Of a stretch of DNA of 14,105 bases, positions 1 through 6,408 are shown one piece after another. Numbering within the stretch: the stretch's first letter is position 1; each line of letters opens with the position of its first letter. A model generated the notes under the pieces. It had not been told where the DNA came from. It saw nothing but the letters and a program-made list of their open reading frames with translations, and did no database searches. The position numbers were made by a program, and so were the translations under genes. The stretch spans positions 1 through 14,105 of the forward strand of contig JAIVHA010000045.1 of the NCBI GenBank assembly GCA_020201295.1, given 5' to 3'. Origin of the DNA: Lysobacteraceae bacterium. GTDB taxonomy: Bacteria > Pseudomonadota > Gammaproteobacteria > DSM-19610.

Positions 1-2
1 GA

Positions 3-2084
3 CGCCTGGTCGGCAGCGGGCAGGTGAAGGGGCCGCGTCAGCAGCCACGGCTGCAGGCCCACCTGGAGGGTGCCGGGCTGGCCTGGGAGCGCCAGGCCGT
101 CGAGAGGCTGGCACTGGATCTGGACTGGGATGTCCAGGGTCACTGGAACCTCCAGCTCGAGGCCATGGAGCTGCGTCATGGCGCCGAAACCCTGGCCAGC
201 CTCACGGCGGGCGTCCAGGGCAGCGCGGCGGACCACCGCCTGGAACTGGCGGCCCGGCGCAGCGATGCCGCCCTGGACCTGGTCCTGGCGGGCCGCTGGC
301 GGGAGACGGTATGGCAGGGCCGGATCCTGCAGGCGGACTGGCAACAGGAGGCCCTGGGCGCCTGGTCGCTGCGCCAGCCCGCCGGCCTGCGGGTGAGTGC
401 CGCGGGCGGTCGCCTGGAGTCCCTGTGCTGGCAGCGGGAGACCGCGGCGCTCTGTGTCGCCGGCGAGGGCGACCGGGAACAGGGCTGGACCACGGAACTG
501 GGTCTGGAGCGCTTGCCACTGGCCTGGCTGGAATTCCTGCTGCCGCCGGGACGGCAGGCGCAAGGCCAGCTGGATGCCCGGCTGCAGGCGCGGTTGAGTC
601 CCGATCTCATGCCTGTCGAGGGCCGCCTGCAGGCAACCCTGTCGCCGGGACAACTACGCCTCGGCCAGGCGGAAGACCAGGTGCTGGAGTTCGGCGGCGG
701 GCGATTACAGGGCCAGCTGACGGACGACCGGGCCGAGCTGGGGCTGGAGCTGTCCCTGGCCGGCAATGATCGCCTGCAGGGGGACTGGGTGATTACCGGC
801 ATTGGCACCCAGGTACCACAGCTGAGCGGTGGCCTGCGCGGCGAACTGCGTGAGCTGGCCCTGGTGGAGGCCTTCACCGGGGAAGTGGAAGGGGTGCGTG
901 GCCACCTGATCATCGATCTCCGCACCCACGGCCCCCTGCGGGAACCGGAGATCGCCGGCCGTCTGAGCCTGGAGCAGGGCCAGGTTGCGGTGCCGGCCGC
1001 GGGCCTTCGTCTCGAGAACCTGCGCCTGGTGCTCGATGCCGAGGACGCCGCCCGCATTCGCATCCAGGGCGGCGCCCGTTCCGGCCCCGAGGGTGAATTG
1101 CGCTTCGAAGGCCAGCTGCGGGACGCCCAGACCGCTGATTGGCGCCTGCAGCTGGGTATCCAGGGCGAGCGCTTCCTGGTGGTGGATATTCCCGAGTACC
1201 AGGTGCGGCTCACACCGGATCTGCAACTCGAGGTGGTATCGCGGCGGGCCGACCTCACGGGGGAGGTGCTGGTGCCCCAGGCCCGGTTGCAACCCCGGGA
1301 TTTCAGCGGCGCCGTGGCGCCATCCCGCGACGTGGTGCTGGTGGGAAGCGGCGTGGAGTCCGAGCCGGACTCGCCCTGGGCCGTCCACGCCAACCTGCTG
1401 CTGCGCTTGGGCGAGGATGTGCAGGTCAACGCATTCGGCCTGCGCGGCTTCATCGACGGTGGCTTGCGCCTGATCGAGGAACCCGGCCAGCCCACCCGCG
1501 GGCGCGGGGCCCTGGCGATTCGTGACGGCCGCTACCGTGCCTACGGGCAGGACCTGCGCATCGAGATCGGTCGGCTGCTGTACACCGACAGTCCCCTGGA
1601 TAATCCCGGCCTGGATATCCGTGCCGCCCGCCATGTGAATGAGGTCGTCGCCGGCATCCGTGTCGGCGGGGAATTGCGCGACCCCGTGCTGTCCCTCTAC
1701 TCCGAGCCGGCCATGTCCGAGTCGGATACCCTGTCCTACCTGTTGTTCGGCCGCCCCATGCAGCAGGCCAGCGACGCCGAGGGTGCCAGCATGATGCAGG
1801 CCGCTTCGGCCCTCGGCCTGGGTGGTGGTGGCCTGCTGGCGGCGCAGATCGGCGAGACCTTCGGTTTCGACGAAGTGGAGATCGGTGGCAGTGGCGCGGG
1901 CTTCGAGGAAGCGGCGCTGCTGGTGGGCAAGTACCTGTCACCGCGCCTGTATGTACAGTACAGTGTGGGCCTGCTGGAGCCGGTCAGTACCTTCCGGGTG
2001 CGCTACCAGATGAGCCGCCGCTGGACCTTGCAGACCGAGACCGGCGCGGAAAGCGGCGCGGACCTGCTGTTCACCCTGGATTGA
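3..2084 (+). CDS. tamB: TamB, C-terminal part (translocation and assembly module inner-membrane component)
   Basis: The frame is open from the first bases of the window (the codon at 3 reads Arg, followed by LVGSGQV), so the gene starts upstream and the GTG at 24 is not its start. About 693 residues are visible; TamB of E. coli has about 1,260. The visible part is a long run of amphipathic beta-strand repeats, as in the periplasm-spanning lipid-conducting groove of AsmA-like proteins. The last 150 residues hold the TamB/DUF490 hallmark: DNPGLDIRAAR, then VGGELRDPVLSLYSEP, then DTLSYLLFGRPM at about 1726-1761, and a strand-rich end (YLSPRLYVQYSVGL) that in the family contacts TamA at the outer membrane. 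Known role: with TamA, insertion of some outer-membrane proteins and phospholipid transport between membranes. tamA would be expected upstream. The stop TGA is followed by a REP pair, so mscS is probably transcribed separately. Confidence 0.93.
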   Translation, partial: RLVGSGQVKGPRQQPRLQAHLEGAGLAWERQAVERLALDLDWDVQGHWNLQLEAMELRHGAETLASLTAGVQGSAADHRLELAARRSDAALDLVLAGRWRETVWQGRILQADWQQEALGAWSLRQPAGLRVSAAGGRLESLCWQRETAALCVAGEGDREQGWTTELGLERLPLAWLEFLLPPGRQAQGQLDARLQARLSPDLMPVEGRLQATLSPGQLRLGQAEDQVLEFGGGRLQGQLTDDRAELGLELSLAGNDRLQGDWVITGIGTQVPQLSGGLRGELRELALVEAFTGEVEGVRGHLIIDLRTHGPLREPEIAGRLSLEQGQVAVPAAGLRLENLRLVLDAEDAARIRIQGGARSGPEGELRFEGQLRDAQTADWRLQLGIQGERFLVVDIPEYQVRLTPDLQLEVVSRRADLTGEVLVPQARLQPRDFSGAVAPSRDVVLVGSGVESEPDSPWAVHANLLLRLGEDVQVNAFGLRGFIDGGLRLIEEPGQPTRGRGALAIRDGRYRAYGQDLRIEIGRLLYTDSPLDNPGLDIRAARHVNEVVAGIRVGGELRDPVLSLYSEPAMSESDTLSYLLFGRPMQQASDAEGASMMQAASALGLGGGGLLAAQIGETFGFDEVEIGGSGAGFEEAALLVGKYLSPRLYVQYSVGLLEPVSTFRVRYQMSRRWTLQTETGAESGADLLFTLD

Positions 2085-2140
2085 GTTTTGCTTCGGGCAG
2101 GCAGCCCCGGGGCGCGAAGACGCAAAGGTGGTTTGACACC

Positions 2141-2215
2141 TGCCTGTAGGAGCGGGCTCTGCCCGCGAACCGGCAACCACGTACCGTTCGCGGGCAGAGC
2201 CCGCTCCTACAGGCA
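2141..2215. repeat. REP pair (REPIN-like), GGGC/GCCC stem variant
   Basis: Two perfect 30-bp inverted arms, 2141-2170 and 2186-2215, flank a 15-bp loop. Each arm holds a head GTAGGA followed by a smaller hairpin (GCGGGC, loop TCT, GCCCGC). The element fills the tamB-mscS gap and could stop or attenuate transcription coming from tamB. It has no T-tract, so it is not a standard intrinsic terminator. The same stem variant recurs at 11955-12012. Confidence 0.9.
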
Positions 2216-2258
2216 ATGTGCGTATTGAACGACGTGGAGTACACATGAGGACGGATGC

Positions 2259-3566
2259 ATGGCGGAAAGCTTGCAGGCATGGCTGACGATACTGGGCGAA
2301 CTGCAGGCGCGGGATCTGGTTCCGCAGCTGCTGGCGTTGCTGCTGTCCGCCCTGGTCGCGTGGGTGGTGCATCATGGCCTGGGCCGCCTCGGTGGCGCGG
2401 ATACCAAGGGCGTGCGTCGCATGACCCTGCGTGCCGTGCAGCGCATCGCCTTCCCGTTCAGCATGCTGCTGGTGGTGCTGGTGGCGCGCGAAGCCGTGGC
2501 AGCCCTGGAGTACGCGGTCTGGGCGCTGGATCTCGCCGTGCCTCTGCTGGTGTCCCTGGCCATCATCCGCATACTGGTCTATGTCTTGCGCAAGAGTTTC
2601 CGCGGTGGCCCGCTGGTGAAGGCCTGGGAGCACATCATCAGTACCGGTATATGGCTGGTGGTGGCCCTGCACCTGCTCGACTGGCTGCCGGGCGTGTTGC
2701 AGGCCATGGATGGCCTGGCCTTCAACCTGGGTGCCGTGCGCATCTCCCTGCTGGCCATCGTCAAGCTGTTGCTGCTGTTGGCGCTGTTGCTGCTGCTGGC
2801 CATGTGGCTGTCCAGTATCATCGAGCGGCGTGTTGCAGGGTCCACGCATCTGAGTGCCGGCGTGGCGGCCGGCCTGTCCAAGGTCAGCAAGGTGGTGCTC
2901 ATTACCGTCGCTATCCTGCTCGGCCTCAATGCCGTAGGTATCGACCTCACCGCGCTGACGGTATTCGGTGGCGCCCTCGGCGTGGGCCTCGGCTTCGGCC
3001 TGCAGCGCATCGCCAGTAATTTCATCAGCGGCTTCATCCTGATCTTCGACCGCTCCATCCGCCCCGGCGATGTCATCAGTGTTGGCACCAAGTTCGGCTG
3101 GGTGCAGGAGCTGCACGCCCGCTACGTGGTGGTGCGGGATCGTGACGGGGTGGAGACCCTGATACCCAACGAGAACCTGATCACCACCGAAGTGATCAAC
3201 TGGAGCTACACCGATCCGAATTTCCGCCTGAAGGTGCCCGTGTCCATCAGCTATGGTGACGATCCCGAACAGGCCATGGCCCTAATGCTGGAGGCGGCCG
3301 CCGATCATCCGCGCGTGCTGACCGACCCTCCCTCCGCCTGTCGCTTGCTGGAGTTCGGCGACAATGGCATTCATCTGGAGGTGCGGGTATGGGTCGCCGA
3401 TCCCCAGAGCGGGCTCGGCAGTGTGCGTTCCGAGATCAACCTGGGTATCTGGCGCCGTTTCAAGGAGGCCGGCATCACCATACCCTTCCCGCAGCGCGAC
3501 CTCTATATCAAGAAGATGCCGGACGGCACGAACCCGTATGAGAGGCCTCAAGGTGAGACCGCGTAG
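2259..3566 (+). CDS. Mechanosensitive ion channel, MscS family
   Basis: A 435-residue inner-membrane protein of the small-conductance mechanosensitive channel family, which opens under membrane tension to release solutes during hypo-osmotic shock. Hydrophobic segments lie at about residues 20-38, 57-76, 84-105, 128-150, 157-183, 204-226 and the pore helix from about 232. The pore signature VFGGALGVGLGFGLQ is at residues 235-249. It continues into RIASNFISGFILIFDR and RPGDVI, the classic TM3 to beta-domain junction. The cytoplasmic region includes VVRDRDGVETLIPNENL and ends with the alpha/beta C-terminal domain (PFPQRDLYI). It is longer than E. coli MscS (286 aa) because of extra N-terminal helices, as in many YbdG/YnaI-like paralogues. 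The ATG at 2259 follows TGAGGA by about 8 nt. Subfamily and physiological trigger cannot be told from sequence alone. Confidence 0.93.
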   Translation: MAESLQAWLTILGELQARDLVPQLLALLLSALVAWVVHHGLGRLGGADTKGVRRMTLRAVQRIAFPFSMLLVVLVAREAVAALEYAVWALDLAVPLLVSLAIIRILVYVLRKSFRGGPLVKAWEHIISTGIWLVVALHLLDWLPGVLQAMDGLAFNLGAVRISLLAIVKLLLLLALLLLLAMWLSSIIERRVAGSTHLSAGVAAGLSKVSKVVLITVAILLGLNAVGIDLTALTVFGGALGVGLGFGLQRIASNFISGFILIFDRSIRPGDVISVGTKFGWVQELHARYVVVRDRDGVETLIPNENLITTEVINWSYTDPNFRLKVPVSISYGDDPEQAMALMLEAAADHPRVLTDPPSACRLLEFGDNGIHLEVRVWVADPQSGLGSVRSEINLGIWRRFKEAGITIPFPQRDLYIKKMPDGTNPYERPQGETA

Positions 3567-3620
3567 CGGTCGAGAGAGTGCCCTGGGGCATGGCCGCGAA
3601 CCGTCGTGGCAACCCCGGTT

Positions 3621-3740
3621 CGCTGTAGGAGCGGCCTCTGGCCGCGAAGGTCGCGGCACCCCTCGGTTCGCTGTAGGAGCGGCCTCTGGCCGCGAAGGTC
3701 GCGGCACCCCTCGGTTCGCGGCCAGAGGCCGCTCCTACAG
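3621..3740. repeat. REP array: two 48-bp direct repeats plus one inverted copy
   Basis: A 48-bp unit occurs twice without change (3621-3668, 3669-3716). It consists of one REP (head GTAGGA, stem GCGGCC-TCT-GGCCGC) and a GTCGCGGCA-containing spacer. An inverted REP follows at 3715-3740. Arms 3671-3696 and 3715-3740 are perfectly complementary over 26 bp with an 18-bp loop. A decayed REP tail (GGCCGCGAACC) is visible just upstream at about 3593. The array lies between the convergent mscS and corA genes, where hairpins could separate the two transcripts. Confidence 0.9.
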
Positions 3741-3754
3741 GCTCGGTGCCACCC

Positions 3755-4717
3755 CTAAAACCACCGCTTCCACTTGAACAGCGCCAGCATGCCCAGCGCC
3801 AGGGCCAGCATGCCGCCCAGCACCAGGAAATAACCGGGCTTGAAGCCCAGTTCCGGCATGTACTCGAAGTTCATGCCATAGATGCCTGCGATCAGGGTCA
3901 AGGGCAGGAAGATTGCGGAGAGGATGGTCAATACCCGCACGATCTCGTTGGTGCGGTGCGCCACGGCGGAGAAATGCAGCTGCACCAGGGACTCGATGGA
4001 ACTCTGTTGCTCGGCGGCGAAGCGGGTGACGCGGCGGATGTGCTCCAGCAGGTCGTTGTAGCGCACCTGCAAGTGATCATCCATTTCGATATCGGTGTTG
4101 TCGCGCCACTGGATGATGGCGTCTTCCTGCTCCTCGCACAGCATCTCCAGGGTGCGCAGCTGGTAGCGATGATCCATCAGCGTCATCCAGTCGTCGAAGG
4201 GATGGCGCGGATCGAGCAGTTGGCGGCGCCAGGTCTCCAGCTGCATGGACAGGGGTTCGCGCAGTTCCAGGAAATGGTCCACCAGGGCGTTGAGGATCAG
4301 GTGCATCAGCCCGACCTGTCGCTGGGGGACGCGTCCCTGGGTGTTTTGCAGCCGGTCCTTGGTGAGCGGAATGGAACGGCTTTCCGCCGCGCGGATGGTG
4401 ATCAGCAGGCGGTCGAAGAGAAAGATGACCGTGGGACGGCTGGCCAGTGGCTGGTCCCCGTCGGTGGCGGCCAGGCCGCGGAACACCAGCATTTCGTATT
4501 CGCGGGTGGAGTCGTAATAGGAAGGATGCTGGAGGTTGTCGGCATCGCGCACATGACGTTCGTGGATGCTGGCGCCGGTGAGCTTCTGCACCAGCGTCGG
4601 CCAGTCCGGGTCCTCGCCGCGTATCAGGTCCAGCCACACGAAGCCCTCGGCGGGCAGTTCCTCCAGTCTATCGAGGACAGTGGGCTTGGCGCGATTGAGA
4701 AAATAGAGGGTTTCCAT
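3755..4717 (-). CDS. corA: CorA-family divalent metal (Mg2+/Co2+) transporter
   Basis: A 320-residue protein, close to the usual CorA length (316 in E. coli). CorA forms homopentameric inner-membrane channels for Mg2+ and Co2+. The N-terminal cytoplasmic domain is followed by a long helical stalk (about residues 140-260). Two membrane helices come at about 262-280 and 294-314. The selectivity signature Y-G-M-N is at residues 280-283, then FEYMPEL in the periplasmic loop. The end is basic and aromatic (FKWKRWF). I chose the ATG at 4717 (METLYFLNRA) because GGGAG sits 5 nt before it. The frame stays open upstream to ATG at 4735 and GTG at 4795, but that extension translates a REP element (FAARGRSYG), so it is very unlikely to be protein. 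ZntB-like relatives share the fold; the intact GMN motif fits CorA. Confidence 0.93.
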   Translation of the reverse strand: METLYFLNRAKPTVLDRLEELPAEGFVWLDLIRGEDPDWPTLVQKLTGASIHERHVRDADNLQHPSYYDSTREYEMLVFRGLAATDGDQPLASRPTVIFLFDRLLITIRAAESRSIPLTKDRLQNTQGRVPQRQVGLMHLILNALVDHFLELREPLSMQLETWRRQLLDPRHPFDDWMTLMDHRYQLRTLEMLCEEQEDAIIQWRDNTDIEMDDHLQVRYNDLLEHIRRVTRFAAEQQSSIESLVQLHFSAVAHRTNEIVRVLTILSAIFLPLTLIAGIYGMNFEYMPELGFKPGYFLVLGGMLALALGMLALFKWKRWF

Positions 4718-4738
4718 GAATCTCCCGGCAAGCATTCC

Positions 4739-4762
4739 GTAGGAGCGGCCTCTGGCCGCGAA
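4739..4762 (+). repeat. Single REP unit upstream of corA
   Basis: One REP (head GTAGGA, stem GCGGCC-TCT-GGCCGCGAA) lies 22 bp upstream of the chosen corA start, in what should be its 5' leader. Read on the minus strand it is open in the corA frame and would wrongly lengthen the protein. It could pair with the inverted unit at 4843-4867. Confidence 0.85.
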
Positions 4763-4800
4763 CCGTCGCGGCAGGAACAGCCACAAAGGCATCACGCCAT

Positions 4801-4867
4801 TGTAGGAGCGGCCTCTGGCCGCGAACCGGGTGTGCCACGGCCTTCGCGGCCAGAGGCCGCTCCTACA
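4801..4867. repeat. REP pair (REPIN-like), GGCC stem variant
   Basis: Perfect 25-bp inverted arms at 4801-4825 and 4843-4867 with a 17-bp loop. It shares the GTAGGA head and GCGGCC-TCT-GGCCGC stem with the copies at 3621-3740 and 8291-8384. With the single REP at 4739 it occupies the left half of the 308-bp gene-free stretch between the corA start and the thiG stop (4718-5025). Confidence 0.9.
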
Positions 4868-4889
4868 GGGCGGGTCTCCCCCGCCGTGA

Positions 4890-5045
4890 CGCTAGGAGCC
4901 TGTCGGACTTAGGACTGATCTCGGCAACTGCTCCATGCGTTGCTCTACCTCCTGCATCCATGCAGTCGTACTGCGCCGGTGGGAGAGCGGCCCAAATTCC
5001 CCTGATTTCTCGTTGCGTAGGCCCACTATGCGTCTCGAAATCGCC
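4890..5045 (-). repeat. Probable dispersed repeat block at the thiG 3' end
   Basis: This block fills the rest of the gap between corA and thiG and runs into the last codons of thiG. I see no convincing gene in it. It contains a perfect hairpin, CTGCAT-CC-ATGCAG (4952-4965). At its right edge is an imperfect inverted repeat: GATTTCTCGTTGCGTAG (5004-5020) faces GATTTCGAGACGCATAG on the other strand (ending at the thiG stop), with 12 of 17 positions matching. Its style suggests a dispersed intergenic element. Only one copy is present here, so its repeat status is inferred. The boundaries are approximate. Confidence 0.45.
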
Positions 5046-5793
5046 CGGCCAGGTAGGACTCGCGCCCGGCCTCGATGGCCTTCTTCATGGCGGAGGCCAT
5101 GAGTACGGGATTCCGCGCGCCGGCGATGGCGGTATTCATGAGCACACCGTCGCAGCCCAGTTCCATGGCGATGGCGGCGTCGGAGGCGCAGCCCACGCCG
5201 GCGTCCACCAGGATGGGCACGCCGGCGTTCTCGACGATGGTGCGGATGTTGTAGGGGTTGCGGATGCCGAGGCCGGAGCCGATGGGCGCCGCCAGGGGCA
5301 TCACCGCGACGCAGCCCATCTCCTCGAAGCGCCTGGCGATGATAGGGTCGTCGTTGGTGTAGACCATGACCTTGAAGCCGTCCTTGATGAGGGTCTCGGC
5401 GGCGGCCAGGGTCTGCACGATGTCGGGGAACAGGGTCTTCTCGTCGCCCAGCACTTCCAGCTTCACCAGGTCGTGGCCGTCGAGCAGCTCGCGCGCCAGG
5501 CGGCAGGTGCGCACCGCATCCTCGGCGCTGTAGCAGCCGGCGGTGTTGGGCAGGTAGGTGAACTCCGAGGGCGGCAAGGTGTCGAGCAGGTTGGCCTCGC
5601 CCGGCGTCTGGCCGATGTTGGTGCGGCGGATGGCCACGGTGACGATCTCGGCGCCCGAGGCCTTCACGGCGGCACGGGTCTGCGCCATGTCCTGGTACTT
5701 GCCGGTGCCCACCAGCAGGCGGGAGCGATAGGTGCGCCCGGCGATGACCAGGCCGTCATCGGTTACCGGGTGTGATTTCATGACAGTGGACAT
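5026..5793 (-). CDS. thiG: Thiazole synthase ThiG (C-terminal tail probably replaced)
   Basis: A 255-residue cytoplasmic (beta/alpha)8 enzyme. It forms thiazole phosphate for thiamine from deoxyxylulose 5-phosphate, dehydroglycine and the thiocarboxylate of ThiS. Family blocks are intact: RLLVGTGKY (25-33), RRTN (56-59), LPNTAGCYSAEDAVR (81-95), LVKLEVLGD with the Schiff-base lysine at 111, VMVYTNDDPIIARR, MPLAAPIGSGLGI, VDAGVG and MELGCDGVLMNTAIA. The ATG at 5793 follows AGAGG by 7 nt. Oddity: relatives such as Pseudomonas ThiG continue after the final AGR with a tail of about 17-20 residues ending in an YASASSP-type segment. Here the frame goes AGR-FRDA-stop, and the last codons belong to a repeat-like block. 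The core is complete; whether the shortened end lowers activity is unknown. It lies downstream of thiS in the same direction. Confidence 0.93.
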   Translation of the reverse strand: MSTVMKSHPVTDDGLVIAGRTYRSRLLVGTGKYQDMAQTRAAVKASGAEIVTVAIRRTNIGQTPGEANLLDTLPPSEFTYLPNTAGCYSAEDAVRTCRLARELLDGHDLVKLEVLGDEKTLFPDIVQTLAAAETLIKDGFKVMVYTNDDPIIARRFEEMGCVAVMPLAAPIGSGLGIRNPYNIRTIVENAGVPILVDAGVGCASDAAIAMELGCDGVLMNTAIAGARNPVLMASAMKKAIEAGRESYLAGRFRDA

Positions 5794-5819
5794 AGTTAAC
5801 CTCTGGCTGATTCCATTGC

Positions 5820-5889
5820 CGTCGTTCCGGCGACTGCCGGAACCCGGGATTTCAAGGACCTGGATACCGGCATGCGCCGGTATGACGGG
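5820..5889. repeat. Two-hairpin intergenic repeat between thiS and thiG
   Basis: Two small perfect hairpins lie side by side: TTCCGGC-GACT-GCCGGAA (5825-5842) and ATACCGGC-ATGC-GCCGGTAT (5864-5883). The whole is bounded by CGTC at 5820 and GACG at 5884, giving an overall inverted-repeat character. The form resembles the widespread short intergenic elements made of paired NCCGGC stems ending in ATGACG. It lies inside the presumed thiS-thiG transcript, in a 158-bp spacer with no gene. It could affect relative expression or RNA processing. Confidence 0.7.
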
Positions 5890-5951
5890 TTTTGCGGGGG
5901 ACGGTTCTGCGGAGCGTCCATGGTGCTGTTCTCCCGGATCCGGAGTGGCGC

Positions 5952-6152
5952 TCAGCCGCCGCCGATGGCCTGCACGATCTCCACCCGGTCGCCGGGCTGG
6001 AAGCGGTGCTGCTCGAAACGGCCGCGCGGCAGGATCTCCTGGTTGACCTCCATGGCCAGGCGTTTGCCGGCCAGGCCGAGCTGCTCCACCAGGGCGGCGG
6101 CGGTGAGGTCGTCGCGGAATTCCCGGTTTTCGCCGTTGACGGTAATGTGCAT
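5952..6152 (-). CDS. thiS: Sulfur carrier protein ThiS
   Basis: A 66-residue ubiquitin-fold protein ending in the required Gly-Gly (VQAIGGG). That terminus is adenylated by ThiF and converted to a thiocarboxylate, which supplies sulfur to ThiG. Typical features are MHITVNGENREF at the start, LGLAGKRLAMEVNQEILPR in the middle and FQPGDRVEIV before the tail. The start is ATG at 6152. An ATG-initiated frame also runs further upstream (to 6683), but it crosses the tRNA gene on the opposite strand, so it is rejected. The ribosome-binding site is weak. A minus-strand TAGAAT hexamer at 6185-6190 is a possible -10 box, with no clear -35. thiG follows on the same strand after 158 bp. Confidence 0.93.
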   Translation of the reverse strand: MHITVNGENREFRDDLTAAALVEQLGLAGKRLAMEVNQEILPRGRFEQHRFQPGDRVEIVQAIGGG

Positions 6153-6218
6153 GGTGGCGCGGATTCGCAAGGATGAAAACCCGGATTCTACCGTAAAAAC
6201 GCCCCCGGGTAGGATTCT

Positions 6219-6247
6219 TTGACTTCCCGTGGGGCAGGCCCTATAAC
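6219..6247 (+). promoter_or_regulatory. Sigma70 promoter of tRNA-Gly
   Basis: TTGACT (6219-6224) and TATAAC (6242-6247) are separated by exactly 17 bp, each one mismatch from consensus. The expected start, near 6254, lies about 4 nt before the mature tRNA. The GC-rich discriminator after the -10 box (TAGCCCCG) is typical of stable-RNA promoters under growth-rate or stringent control; that control is inferred. Confidence 0.82.
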
Positions 6248-6257
6248 TAGCCCCGTC

Positions 6258-6331
6258 GCGGGTGTAGTTCAATGGTAGAACTGTAGCTTCCCAAGCTACT
6301 AACGTGGGTTCGATCCCCATCACCCGCTCCA
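6258..6331 (+). tRNA. tRNA-Gly (anticodon CCC)
   Basis: A complete cloverleaf: acceptor stem GCGGGTG with CACCCGC (6321-6327), D arm with the AATGGTA loop, anticodon stem GTAGC/GCTAC around the loop TTCCCAA (anticodon CCC, reads GGG), and T arm with TTCGATC. Discriminator T6328 is usual for tRNA-Gly, and CCA is encoded (6329-6331). The gene is on the plus strand, divergent from thiS and 77 bp before the GspE-like gene. No repeat of its 3' end was seen in the window, so nothing suggests an integrated element. Confidence 0.96.
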
Positions 6332-6408
6332 TTTTCCTGTCCGCCCGATGCTTTATCTCCCGCCCCTGCGGCCGCAATAGTGGAGGAGCCCCCCATCGGT
6401 ATCGTTCC

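Noticed and set aside
2131..2161. TTGACA at 2133-2138 as a promoter for mscS
   Set aside because: The sequence 17 bp downstream (CTCTGC) is not a -10 box and lies within the REP arm.
3621..3740. Possible CRISPR array because of regular 48-bp units
   Set aside because: Only two identical units exist, the spacers are identical rather than unique, and the unit is a REP palindrome found elsewhere in the window; no cas genes.
3746..4912. Long plus-strand open frame (388 codons) opposite corA
   Set aside because: It is antisense to a well-recognised CorA gene, is Gln/His/Gly-rich as expected for antisense of GC-rich DNA, and runs through REPs.
6258..6331. tRNA-Gly as an integration (att) site for a mobile element
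   Set aside because: No second copy of the tRNA 3' end and no integrase gene were seen in the window.
6304..6408. Upstream extension of the gspE-like frame to ATG 6304
   Set aside because: It would start inside the tRNA-Gly gene; ATG 6409 is the first sensible start.
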